Source: Candidatus Gastranaerophilales bacterium (GTDB lineage Bacteria; Cyanobacteriota; Vampirovibrionia; Gastranaerophilales; Gastranaerophilaceae). From it: a stretch of DNA of 64,000 nt. A program made the position numbers and the translations under genes. Shown piece after piece: positions 30,301 to 38,774 of this stretch. A model generated the notes under the pieces. That model was not told the origin of the DNA. It was given only the letters and a program-made list of their open reading frames with translations, and ran no database searches. Positions within the stretch are counted from its first letter, which is position 1. Each line of letters begins with the position of its first letter. The stretch is from NCBI GenBank assembly GCA_944324345.1, contig CALUVT010000002.1, forward strand, positions 310,001-374,000. The letters are read 5' to 3'.

Positions 30301-32016
30301 TTACATCCTCTCAGGAGCGCTAACCCCAAGTATATCTTCCAATGCGTTATGAAGAACAGTTTTTACAGTCCAGACAAGTGCAATTCTTGCTTTCATCATT
30401 TCTTTATCATCAGATATTACACGGTTTGCGTTGTAGAATGAATGGAATTCACTTGCTAATTCCTGAACATATCTGCAAATTGTGTAAACTTGACGAGTTT
30501 GTGCAGAATTTTTTATAACTGATTTATACTCTTCAAGTTTCAATATCAAATGTCTTGCAGTATCAATTGTCGGCAGAACCATCTCTGGAACAAATTTATT
30601 TATTAATTCGTTCAACTCACTCTCACTCATTGGAGCAGGAGATTTTTCGCCCGATTGCGTATCCAATTTCTCCAAAATAGCATTTCTCAATATTGAACAA
30701 GCTCTTGCATGAGCATATTGAACATAGAAAACAGGGTTTTCATCGGTACTCTTTTTGGCCAATTCTATATCAAAATCAAGAGTAGTATCAATATTTCTCA
30801 TAGACATCCAGAAACGAGTAGCATCAACACCAACCTCGTCAATCAAATCTTCAAGCGTTACCATATTCTTACGCTTGCCCATTCTGACTTCGTTACCGTC
30901 AACTACAAGATTTACAAGTTGTCCTAAAAGGACTTCCAACTTATTAGGATCATACCCCAAAGCTTCAATAGATGCCTTTACACGAGCTACATAACCATGA
31001 TGGTCAGCGCCCCATATATTAATCATTCTGTCAAAGCCACGCTCCAACTTATCAATATGATAAGCAATATCAGCTGTAAGATAAGTATTTGAACCATCAG
31101 CTTTTTTAATTACTCTGTCTTGATCATCACCATAATCAGATGATTTAAACCAATCGGCACCGTCTTTTTTATAAATTTTTCCACTGGCCTTTAATTTGTT
31201 AACACATTCCTCAACTTTACCTGATTTATGCAAAGATAATTCGGAATAAAAATTATCAAAATGAACTTTAAATTTTTCTAACAAATCACGCTGAACTTTT
31301 TCTTCATATTCCTTAGCGAAATCACAAAGTTCTTTAACATCCTCGGGCAGACCTTTATGAGTTTCTAAATACTTTTTTGCTACCGGAATCAAGTAATCAC
31401 CAGGGTAATAATTTTTCCTTTCTAACTCATCGGTCGGGAAATCAACATCTTCACCTAATTCTTGACGAATTCTTATTGCAAGAGAATTTCCTAATTTCTG
31501 AATTTGAGATCCTGCATCATTTATATAAAACTCTTGAAAAACTTCATGTCCGTAGAACTTCAAAAGATTAGCAAGAACCGAACCCATAGCTGCCCAACGG
31601 CCATGACCAATATGGAAAGGGCCAGTGGGGTTAGCAGAAACATATTCAAGGATAATTTTTTCAGTTTCAACATTTTCAGGCTTTCCAAAATTCTTTTTAA
31701 GCGTAAAAATTTCCCCAACGAGACTAGATAATATTTTCCTACCGGCTTTGAAATTTATAAACCCGCCGATTACGGTATATTCATTATCGTCTTTATCAAT
31801 ATATTCCAAGATAGAATTTGCAATCTGCGGCGGTGCAATCCTTGCAAATCTTGCTAAGGAAGACACATTAACAGCATAATCGCCAAAATCAGAATTTTTA
31901 GGACGTTCAGGATTTAGAGATCCTTTTTGAAATTCTGTCATTGAACCCAGCTTATTATCTTTTACAGCTTTTTCTATAGCTTTTTCTACTTCATTTATAA
32001 AATAATCTTTTATCAT
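30301..32016 (-). CDS. argS: Arginyl-tRNA synthetase
   Basis: Charges tRNA-Arg (two genes lie close by). The 571-aa class I enzyme has ANPTGPFHIGHGRWA (HIGH signature), DAGSQIQKLGNSLAIR, DRVIKKADGSNTYLTADIAY, the modified KMSKS region as VRMGKRKNMVTLEDL, and the C-terminal DALR helical domain with CRYVQELASEFHSFYN. ATG 32016 follows AGGAG with eight bases; an upstream ATG at 32046 is rejected. High confidence. Confidence 0.95.
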   Translation of the reverse strand: MIKDYFINEVEKAIEKAVKDNKLGSMTEFQKGSLNPERPKNSDFGDYAVNVSSLARFARIAPPQIANSILEYIDKDDNEYTVIGGFINFKAGRKILSSLVGEIFTLKKNFGKPENVETEKIILEYVSANPTGPFHIGHGRWAAMGSVLANLLKFYGHEVFQEFYINDAGSQIQKLGNSLAIRIRQELGEDVDFPTDELERKNYYPGDYLIPVAKKYLETHKGLPEDVKELCDFAKEYEEKVQRDLLEKFKVHFDNFYSELSLHKSGKVEECVNKLKASGKIYKKDGADWFKSSDYGDDQDRVIKKADGSNTYLTADIAYHIDKLERGFDRMINIWGADHHGYVARVKASIEALGYDPNKLEVLLGQLVNLVVDGNEVRMGKRKNMVTLEDLIDEVGVDATRFWMSMRNIDTTLDFDIELAKKSTDENPVFYVQYAHARACSILRNAILEKLDTQSGEKSPAPMSESELNELINKFVPEMVLPTIDTARHLILKLEEYKSVIKNSAQTRQVYTICRYVQELASEFHSFYNANRVISDDKEMMKARIALVWTVKTVLHNALEDILGVSAPERM

Positions 32017-32146
32017 ATTTTTCTCCTGCAACAAAAATAATAACATAAATATATAAATTTTTTGACAAAAACGACATAAACTTTAAATTTAAATAACCGA
32101 GACATAATTTAAAACAATAAACGTTAAACAATAGATATGTTTGTAA

Positions 32147-32152
32147 TATAAT
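32147..32152 (+). promoter_or_regulatory. -10 box for leaderless mgtE
   Basis: TATAAT, six bases, then ATG at 32159; predicted +1 is the ATG. A moderate -35 (TTAAAC, 32124-32129) is 17 bases upstream. No ribosome site. Confidence 0.55.
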
Positions 32153-32158
32153 ATAGGT

Positions 32159-33526
32159 ATGATGAACGTTCAAAATATAATCGACAGAATACGTGAAATT
32201 ATGAGCGATGAGACTATTGTTCAACTCAAAGAAGAGTTGAACAGTTATCACGTTGCGGATTTAGCGGATATTTTTCAAGAACTGAAACCGGAAGAAAGAC
32301 TACAGTGTTTCAAGCTTCTTGACTTAGATAAAGCTGCCGATTTGATGGAATATTTGCCCCCGCAGATGCAAGTTGAACTTTTGAGTGATATTGACGAGAA
32401 TATGGCTTCTCAAATTTTGACTCAATTACCACATGATGCTGCAGCTGACGTGTTGGGAGATATGGAGGAAGATGAAAGTGAAACATATCTTGATAAACTT
32501 CCTCATAAATTTTCAGAAGAAGTCAGAGAACTTTTAACATACAACGAAGATACAGCCGGCGGCATTATGAACCCTGTTGTTTTGACTGTTAATTTTGATA
32601 TGAGCGTTCAAGATGTTTTAAACCATATCAGAATTAAAGCGGAACAAGACAATATGGAACTTTATTATGTTTATGTTGTTGACAAACAAAATCACCTTTT
32701 GGGAGTTGTTTCTTTGAGAAAACTCCTAACATCTCCAACCAATCAAAAAGTTGAAGACATCATGATTTCAGACATAGTAAAGCTTCACGTTGATGATTAC
32801 AGCGATTATATTATTGATGAATTCATGAAATACCAGTACAATGCCCTTCCTGTTGTAGATCTTTATAACAGGCTAAAAGGCATGATTACTTGGGATGATG
32901 TTCACGATTTGTTTGAAGAAGAAACAACAGAAGAAATTTACCAATCTTCAGGTATTTCAACTGAAGTTGTAGATGAAGACGAAATTTTAACAGGGAATGT
33001 ACTTAATGCAATTCGAGCAAGAACTCCATGGCTTTTCATAACACTTATCGGAGAATTTGTTGCCGTAAATGTTGGTCATCATTTTGATCATACACTGCAA
33101 GCATTGCCTATTATTGCGATATTTATGCCTCTTTTAGCAGGTTTGGGCGGAAATATCGGAACACAAAGTATTACTCTTATGGTTAGAGGGCTTTCAACAG
33201 GGCAGGTAACTCTTAATTCGGCTCTTCACCATATACTTAGAGAAATGTCAATCGGATTTATTATTGGTTCAATATTTGGGCTTCTGGTTACACTTGTAAC
33301 CTGGGGCTGGCAGCACAGCATTGAACTGGGAGCTATTGTCGGAATCGCAATGGCCATAAATATGACGATGGCAACAATTATTGGAACATTTACACCATTT
33401 GCACTTAAAGCAATGAAAGTAGATCCGGCTGTTGCATCAGGCCCTGTTATTGCAACAACTATTGATGTTTTAGGGTTGGCTATATACTTTACTCTAGTTT
33501 CAACGTATTTAATTAAGGTTATTTAA
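32159..33526 (+). CDS. mgtE: MgtE-family magnesium transporter
   Basis: Inner-membrane Mg2+ channel of 455 aa. Residues 1-130 form the superhelical N domain (DLADIFQELKPEERLQCFKLL), 130-255 the two CBS domains (NTDT-like EDTAGGIMNP, HLLGVVSLRKLL, YNALPVVDLYNRLKGMITWD), then a plug helix and five membrane helices holding GGNIGTQSITLMVRGL and the pore segment AINMTMATIIGTFTPF. In the family the cytosolic domains sense cell Mg2+ and shut the pore. Predicted to be translated from a leaderless mRNA. The LCP gene follows after 13 bases. Confidence 0.94.
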   Translation: MMNVQNIIDRIREIMSDETIVQLKEELNSYHVADLADIFQELKPEERLQCFKLLDLDKAADLMEYLPPQMQVELLSDIDENMASQILTQLPHDAAADVLGDMEEDESETYLDKLPHKFSEEVRELLTYNEDTAGGIMNPVVLTVNFDMSVQDVLNHIRIKAEQDNMELYYVYVVDKQNHLLGVVSLRKLLTSPTNQKVEDIMISDIVKLHVDDYSDYIIDEFMKYQYNALPVVDLYNRLKGMITWDDVHDLFEEETTEEIYQSSGISTEVVDEDEILTGNVLNAIRARTPWLFITLIGEFVAVNVGHHFDHTLQALPIIAIFMPLLAGLGGNIGTQSITLMVRGLSTGQVTLNSALHHILREMSIGFIIGSIFGLLVTLVTWGWQHSIELGAIVGIAMAINMTMATIIGTFTPFALKAMKVDPAVASGPVIATTIDVLGLAIYFTLVSTYLIKVI

Positions 33527-33539
33527 AAAGGTAGAAAAT

Positions 33540-34871
33540 ATGACAAATCACACAAGAAGAAACTCTAATGCTTATGATAGAACTGAAATGTTTATAAGAC
33601 ACGTAAGAGAAACAAAAGAAGAACGTTCCTCTTTTGCAAAAGTTTTAATAGGTATGATAATTGTATTTGTAGGTGTTTTACTTAGTATCTTTATTTTTGC
33701 AGGAAATGAAAATTTTGTTGAAGAACATTTTGGAAAAGATTCATTTATAACTAAAATCTTTCAAAAATTAGCAATAAGCAATTCTAATAAGGAACATGCG
33801 GATTTTGCACTCCCGTTTGGGTTAAGACGTCAAAACATATTGTTTTTAGGTGTTGATGCAAGCGGAAATCCAAAAGATTTATGGACAGGCACAAGAACAG
33901 ATACTATTATTCTTGTAAACATTGATCCCAGAACCAAATCAGTCAATGCTCTATCCATACCGAGAGACAGCAAAGTATATCTTCCCGGTGACAATGGTGT
34001 AAATAAAATTAATGCGGCCCATGCACTTGGCGGTATAGAAATGACAAAAAGAACAATTGAAGATACCTTGGGCGTGCACATTGACAAATATATAATGGTA
34101 CACGACAACGCTGTGAAAGAAATTGTAGATGCTATGGGCGGAATTGACATATATGTAGAAAAGCCTATGCACTACAACGATTATTCGGGAAATCTTCATA
34201 TAAACTTTACAAAAGGAGATCATCATCTAAACGGTCAACAAGCAGTTGAATATTTGAGATTTAGACATGATGCACTTGGAGATATTGGAAGGACTCAAAG
34301 ACAACAATGGCTTTTACGAAGTCTTTTGAACAAACTTAAAGAACCTGAAACAATTACTAAAATCCCTGATATAATTTCCGTTGCAAAAAAATACGTAAAA
34401 ACAGATATGTCATTCTATGAAATGTCACAGTACGCAGCTCTTGCAAGACACATTGACATGGACAAAATAGAAATTGCAATGTTGCCTGGAGCCCCAAACC
34501 AAAGAGGCTATATCAGCTACTGGATTTTAGATCCTGAAAAAACTCAAGAAGTTATAAACAGAGTAATATATCGTGATAAAACCGCAATTGATGAAAACCT
34601 TGTTATGAGTGCTGGTGTTATGGCTCCAAATTCAGCTAAAGCTGAACAAATGGCTGAAAGCCTTAAAGCTGCAAACATAGATGTTAAGTGCACCGGAATA
34701 ACAACAAGAGCTCATTCTCAGTTTATAGCACATTCTTCAAAAGTTACAAATGACTATTACAACTGGCTTAAGAAAAAGAATGAAGCATTCGGCGGATTTC
34801 AATTTGTATATGATCCGGTGAATTATCAATGCGGGGAAACAGATTTTACAATAGTTTTGTCAGGAAACTAA
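33540..34871 (+). CDS. LytR-CpsA-Psr (LCP) family protein with LytR C-terminal domain
   Basis: Envelope phosphotransferase that attaches glycopolymers to peptidoglycan from undecaprenyl carriers. 443 aa: cytosolic start, membrane anchor around VLIGMIIVFVGVLLSIFIFAG (40-60), LCP domain (100-280) with NILFLGVDASGNPKD, TRTDTIILVNIDPRTK, SIPRDSKVYLPG, GVNKINAAHALGG, DNAVKEIVDAMGGIDIYV and YLRFRHDALGDIGRTQRQQ (the Arg residues bind phosphate), then a LytR C-terminal domain. The ATG at 33540 follows AAAGG. By function it could place the glf-operon product on the wall; that link is inference. Confidence 0.9.
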   Translation: MTNHTRRNSNAYDRTEMFIRHVRETKEERSSFAKVLIGMIIVFVGVLLSIFIFAGNENFVEEHFGKDSFITKIFQKLAISNSNKEHADFALPFGLRRQNILFLGVDASGNPKDLWTGTRTDTIILVNIDPRTKSVNALSIPRDSKVYLPGDNGVNKINAAHALGGIEMTKRTIEDTLGVHIDKYIMVHDNAVKEIVDAMGGIDIYVEKPMHYNDYSGNLHINFTKGDHHLNGQQAVEYLRFRHDALGDIGRTQRQQWLLRSLLNKLKEPETITKIPDIISVAKKYVKTDMSFYEMSQYAALARHIDMDKIEIAMLPGAPNQRGYISYWILDPEKTQEVINRVIYRDKTAIDENLVMSAGVMAPNSAKAEQMAESLKAANIDVKCTGITTRAHSQFIAHSSKVTNDYYNWLKKKNEAFGGFQFVYDPVNYQCGETDFTIVLSGN

Positions 34872-34889
34872 AAGGGAATTTTCAAAATT

Positions 34890-34963
34890 GTGCCTGTAGC
34901 TCAGCTGGATAGAGCGTTTCCCTCCGAAGGAAAAGGCCGTGCGTTCGAATCGCATCAGGCACG
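34890..34963 (+). tRNA. tRNA-Arg (CCG)
   Basis: 74-base cloverleaf with acceptor GTGCCTG/CAGGCAC, anticodon loop CTCCGAA (CCG), T-loop CGTTCGAATCG. No encoded CCA. It lies 18 bases after the LCP gene. Confidence 0.96.
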
Positions 34964-34964
34964 A

Positions 34965-35936
34965 TTAAAATTTATTTCTAAACCCAAAATTCTCATCAAT
35001 GACATAACGCCCGATGTTTAAAAGTTTACCCTCGAGCTCTTTTCGTGTTGAACTAACTTTATTGGGATATATTTCATACATTTTTTTGTGAAAATCATCA
35101 GTTAAATTCGGCATAACAACATTTGCCCCGCTTTGTAATGCCAACAATCTTCCGTCCGCTCTTAAAGATTCCATAGCAGTTGTCGCAGGAATATTTATAT
35201 CTGGCAGCATAACACGAGTTATTGCCATAACTTTTACCGCCAAATCCAAATCACCGGCCTGCTCATTTTTTAAAGGGGTTTGACAGTGAGGAATAAAAGG
35301 CCCTATACCTACCATATCTGCGTCTAATTCTTTAAAAAACAATATATCATCGGCCAAAGACTCTATACTCTGTCCGGGAAGCCCGACAAGACAACCCGTC
35401 CCTGTTTCGTAGCCAAGTTCTTTTAAATTATAAAGGCATCTTTTACGATTTTGAAAATCTGCATTCGGATGCATTTTTGTATATAAATTTTCATCAGTCG
35501 TCTCAATACGCAACAAATATCTGTCTGCACCAGCATCTTTATATGCCTTATACTCTTCGAAAGATTTTTCCCCAATACTTAATGTCAAAGCAACATTAAG
35601 ATTTTTAATCTCGGAGATAATTTCACATAACATACCGACAGAAAAAAAGTCATCTTCCCCTGATTGGAGAACAATTGTCTTAAACCCTTCTTCAACACCT
35701 TTTTTGGCTATGTCTAAAATTTCAGATTTTGAAAGTCTGTATCTTTCAACATTTCGATTTGAACATTGTAAACCGCAATAAAGACAGTTTCTCTTACATA
35801 CGTTTGAGAATTCTATTAATCCTCTCAAATGAATACCGTCTCCAACATATTTTTTCCGAACATCATCGGCTTTTTTTAAAATAGATGTGTCAGAAGATTT
35901 TAATATTTCAATAATCTCACTTTTAGATAAAAACAT
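34965..35936 (-). CDS. hydE: [FeFe]-hydrogenase maturase HydE (radical SAM)
   Basis: Radical-SAM enzyme in assembly of the 2Fe H-cluster of [FeFe] hydrogenase. 323 aa: HLRGLIEFSNVCKRNCLYCG gives C47-x3-C51-x2-C54, followed by NVERYRLSKSEIL, TIVLQSGEDDFF, LTLSIGEKSFEEYKAYKDAG and ADRYLLRIETTDENLYTKMH (the HydE/BioB-like barrel), DMVGIGPFIPHCQTPL and the C-terminal TNLMP-like ANVVMPNLTDDFHKKM. It ends two bases after tRNA-Arg(CCG), convergent. HydG is at 43834, but HydF and the hydrogenase are outside the window. High confidence. Confidence 0.92.
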   Translation of the reverse strand: MFLSKSEIIEILKSSDTSILKKADDVRKKYVGDGIHLRGLIEFSNVCKRNCLYCGLQCSNRNVERYRLSKSEILDIAKKGVEEGFKTIVLQSGEDDFFSVGMLCEIISEIKNLNVALTLSIGEKSFEEYKAYKDAGADRYLLRIETTDENLYTKMHPNADFQNRKRCLYNLKELGYETGTGCLVGLPGQSIESLADDILFFKELDADMVGIGPFIPHCQTPLKNEQAGDLDLAVKVMAITRVMLPDINIPATTAMESLRADGRLLALQSGANVVMPNLTDDFHKKMYEIYPNKVSSTRKELEGKLLNIGRYVIDENFGFRNKF

Positions 35937-35976
35937 ATAACATATCCGTAAAAATGGGAAATTTATAACGGTAAAA

Positions 35977-36053
35977 TGGTGGCCCCGGCGCGATTCGAAC
36001 GCGCGATCTTCGGTTTAGGAAACCGCTGCTCTATCCTGCTGAGCTACGAAGCC
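35977..36053 (-). tRNA. tRNA-Arg (CCT), CCA encoded
   Basis: Acceptor GGCTTCG pairs with CGGGGCC (two G-U). Anticodon loop TTCCTAA gives CCT. T-loop CGTTCGAATCG. It ends ACCA (discriminator plus encoded CCA), unlike the other two tRNA genes here. Confidence 0.94.
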
Positions 36054-36071
36054 TTACTGTACTATAATACA

Positions 36072-37373
36072 TCAAAATATAATAACTGCAAGTAACGCAA
36101 ACAAAATTAAAGCTACATTGTAATGCAAGAAGGTCGGGATACATGTATCTTTAATATGTTCATGCTGTCCGTCAACATTCAATCCCGCAGTAGGGCCAAG
36201 TGTTGTACCAGAAGCCGGAGAACCAGCATCTCCTAAAGCCGCTGAAGCAGCAAATACAACGATAGCCTCCATTGGAGAAAAACCCAAATGTATAAATATA
36301 GGTACAAATAAAACAGCCAAAATTGGAATTGTTCCAAAAGAAGTTCCAATACCAATTGTAATAAACAAGCCTATGACAAGCATCAAAAATGAAGCAACCA
36401 ACTTAGAACCCATCATAAGTGGGATAAAAGCATTTACAAGTGAATCAATTCCACCGGTTGATTTTAAGACTCCGGCGAACCCTGCTGCCACAAGCATTAC
36501 AAAAGCAACATACCCCATAAGTCCAATACCTTCATTTATAAGCGTATCCATTTTTTCAGGATCAATTGCACGTGTCCCAAAAATAATCGTCAGTCCAATC
36601 AACGCACCCAAAGGCAATGACTTTGTCCACAATTGAACAACCAAAGTCGCAACAGCTGCAAACAAAGTTATGTAATGACTTCCCGTAAAACGCAGTGATC
36701 TGCGACGCTCTTCCCTAAATGGGATATTTTCGTAATCACGAGGTTTTCTATAAGAAATAAAAATAGCCCACAAAAGAGCAAACAATAAACCAATTCCTAA
36801 AATCCAAACAGATTTCCAAACATCAGTAACAGAAACGTTTAAACCATTAAGAGTCATATTATCTGCTAAAAGACGTTGAAAAATTAAACCAAAACCTGCA
36901 GGAAAAACAATATAAGGTGTTACAAGTCCAAATGCAAGGGCACAAGCAACAGCACGCCTGTCAAGTTTAAGTTTGTTCATAACTGATATTAAAGGTGGAA
37001 TAATCACAGGAATAAATGCTATATGAACCGGAATCAAATTTTGAGAAGCACAAGCAAGAAGCGTCAGAATTAATAACAATATAAACTTGTTATTTTTGAT
37101 TAACAACGAAATTCTTTTTGCCAAAATATCCGCAAGTCCTGTATGAGCCATAGCAGCAGCAAATGTTCCAAGCAAAATATAACTCAAAGCTGTTTCACTA
37201 TTTTGCCCCATACCATTTATAAAAACATCCATAATCTGTCCTGCATGCATACCTGCCACTTTACCTGCAACAACTGCACAAACAATCAACGCTAAAAGAA
37301 CATTAATCCTCAATAAGCACAATACACAAAGCAATATAACAGATATAACAATAGGATTAAACAGCAATTCCAT
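36072..37373 (-). CDS. NhaC-type Na+/H+ antiporter family protein
   Basis: 433 residues with about 12 membrane helices and little else: MELLFNPIVISVILLCVLCL at the start, GQNSETALSYILLGTFAAAMA, LLACASQNLIPVHIAFIPV, FGLVTPYIVFPAGFGL, IGIGTSFGTIPILAVLFVP and the polar GDAGSPASGTTLGPTAGLN segment, which matches the NhaC/Na+-antiporter group. It is probably a secondary transporter exchanging Na+ (or another small ion/substrate) for protons. It starts 4 bases after the thyX stop and is surely in its operon. Substrate not proven; family good. Confidence 0.85.
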   Translation of the reverse strand: MELLFNPIVISVILLCVLCLLRINVLLALIVCAVVAGKVAGMHAGQIMDVFINGMGQNSETALSYILLGTFAAAMAHTGLADILAKRISLLIKNNKFILLLILTLLACASQNLIPVHIAFIPVIIPPLISVMNKLKLDRRAVACALAFGLVTPYIVFPAGFGLIFQRLLADNMTLNGLNVSVTDVWKSVWILGIGLLFALLWAIFISYRKPRDYENIPFREERRRSLRFTGSHYITLFAAVATLVVQLWTKSLPLGALIGLTIIFGTRAIDPEKMDTLINEGIGLMGYVAFVMLVAAGFAGVLKSTGGIDSLVNAFIPLMMGSKLVASFLMLVIGLFITIGIGTSFGTIPILAVLFVPIFIHLGFSPMEAIVVFAASAALGDAGSPASGTTLGPTAGLNVDGQHEHIKDTCIPTFLHYNVALILFALLAVIIF

Positions 37374-37376
37374 AAA

Positions 37377-38090
37377 CTATACTTTTGCCACCGCCAATTC
37401 TTCAAATTTTGGTTTACGACCGCAAGACTTGTCTTCATCACAAAATCCTAAACGTTCGCATTTGGGTACAAGATATGGTTTCAACCATGGTTCAGACTTT
37501 ACTAATTCATCACACATCATCTTTACCATAGTACGAATTTCATATTGAGCACGAGTACAAAGCCTCAAATTTGCCAAATGTATCATTTCTCTAAGGTTTA
37601 AACTAGCAACCATAGAGCTTGCTGCAGCATTTGGGAGAATAAATCTTGCATCCTCTGCTGGAATACCTGCTTCAACAAATTCCTGATACTGCTCAGAAAT
37701 TTTCCCCATAAATTCAACAAACCTTTCTTTTAGTTCGGGATTTTTTTCAATTGTTGGGGGAATAATATAATCAAACTGGCCCTTTTCTTTAACGTATCTT
37801 TGCGATTTTTGAGAAAATGACATATGTCTGTGTCTTACAAGCTGATGCGTACAGGCCCTTGAAACATTTGAAATCGCAAAACTTACTTGAATATGTTCAA
37901 TAGTAGAATAATGACCGGATGATATAACTCTTTCAACGAGTTTTAACATTTTTTCTTCATCATCAGTACTATTATAAATATTAATCGGATAATCAGCACT
38001 ATAACAAGTTCTACATGCTGTATACACGGTTTTTAACATGTTATCAGGCTTCGATATTAAATTAACAACAGGTTTATTACTATTTTCCAT
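37377..38090 (-). CDS. thyX: Flavin-dependent thymidylate synthase
   Basis: Makes dTMP from dUMP using FAD and methylene-tetrahydrofolate. The family motif RHRxxSxNxxSxR is present as RHRHMSFSQKSQRY. Also visible are ISSGHYSTIEHIQVSFAI (the FAD-proximal His region), ARFILPNAAASSMVASLNLREMIHL (split in the usual place) and LRLCTRAQYEIR near the end. 237 aa from ATG 38090, which follows GGGGGA at seven bases; the longer reading from 38105 starts in that site. No thyA in the window. High confidence. Confidence 0.95.
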   Translation of the reverse strand: MENSNKPVVNLISKPDNMLKTVYTACRTCYSADYPINIYNSTDDEEKMLKLVERVISSGHYSTIEHIQVSFAISNVSRACTHQLVRHRHMSFSQKSQRYVKEKGQFDYIIPPTIEKNPELKERFVEFMGKISEQYQEFVEAGIPAEDARFILPNAAASSMVASLNLREMIHLANLRLCTRAQYEIRTMVKMMCDELVKSEPWLKPYLVPKCERLGFCDEDKSCGRKPKFEELAVAKV

Positions 38091-38187
38091 ACAAATATCC
38101 CCCATATCAATACAATAAAATAATTATACCACCCTTATGACTAAGAGTGGTACAATGTAAATTTTTTCTAACAATTCAAAAAACAAA

Positions 38188-38394
38188 CTAAGCTTTCTTG
38201 TTGCCGTAACGTTTGTTAAATCTTTCAACACGTCCTTCAGAGTCAAGAATTTTTTGTTGACCTGTATAGAACGGGTGACAATGATTGCAAATTTCAACTG
38301 TTATGTTATCGTTGATTGAACCTGTTTCAATTTCATTTCCGCAAACACACTTGATAACAGTCTTTTTATAATCAGGGTGTATTCCTTTTTTCAT
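38188..38394 (-). CDS. rpmE: 50S ribosomal protein L31, zinc-binding type
   Basis: 68 aa from ATG 38394 after [25 protein letters not shown] and [15 protein letters not shown] show the C16-x-C18 / C36-x2-C39 zinc ligands of the C+ type L31, which can be replaced by a C- paralogue in zinc shortage. An upstream ATG-like reading to 38487 adds no family sequence and is rejected. High confidence. Confidence 0.95.
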   Translation of the reverse strand: MKKGIHPDYKKTVIKCVCGNEIETGSINDNITVEICNHCHPFYTGQQKILDSEGRVERFNKRYGNKKA

Positions 38395-38539
38395 TTCTAA
38401 CCTCTTTCTTTTTCTCAAGATTCCAAACTTGATTAATAAATAAAATTTCGACTGATTATATGATACTACAGAAATAAAAAAGTGCAAGCGGGAAAAATCT
38501 CATGCATATGTTTGATGTTAATTTTTATTAATTTTGCAA

Positions 38540-38563
38540 TAATAACAGAGTTATCCGTTATTA
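38540..38563. repeat. Inverted repeat upstream of the 55-aa gene
   Basis: TAATAAC (38540-38546) and GTTATTA (38557-38563), with a ten-base loop, 21 bases before the ATG at 38585; a possible operator overlapping its promoter. Confidence 0.4.
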
Positions 38564-38584
38564 GATTTTATAGGTGATAGTTTA

Positions 38585-38752
38585 ATGAATCTGCACGAAA
38601 AATGTTTGTTAAGATATTTACAAAACCCTGACGAATTATCATATTCAACTGAAATTTTAAAAATCAACAATTTTATCTTTGAAAAACAATTTATATTAAA
38701 AAATTTTGTTGCCAAATCTTCTACATTCAACTATACTGAAAGAATAAAGTAG
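38585..38752 (+). CDS. Small hypothetical protein, 55 aa
   Basis: Not recognised. It reads MNLHEKCLLRYLQNPDELSY and ends NYTERIK. It is basic and helical, with one Cys. ATG 38585 follows AGGTGAT at about eight bases. Its codons resemble those of the neighbours (A/T at third positions). It lies between rpmE (divergent) and the CHASE2-GGDEF gene, whose -10 box (38755-38760) begins just after its stop, so it has its own unit. It is a plausible small protein, but an untranslated stretch cannot be excluded. Confidence 0.5.
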   Translation: MNLHEKCLLRYLQNPDELSYSTEILKINNFIFEKQFILKNFVAKSSTFNYTERIK

Positions 38753-38774
38753 TATATAATAAGATTATTCGGTT

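Noticed and set aside
31377-31879. Open frames antisense to argS
   Set aside because: They have no ribosome site, resemble no family, and mirror the codon pattern of argS.
38395-38487. L31 extended by 31 codons
   Set aside because: Ribosome site and family N-terminus both fix the start at 38394.
38540-38563. Inverted repeat as a known operator
   Set aside because: No matching regulator or second copy was seen, so it is kept only as a low-confidence repeat.
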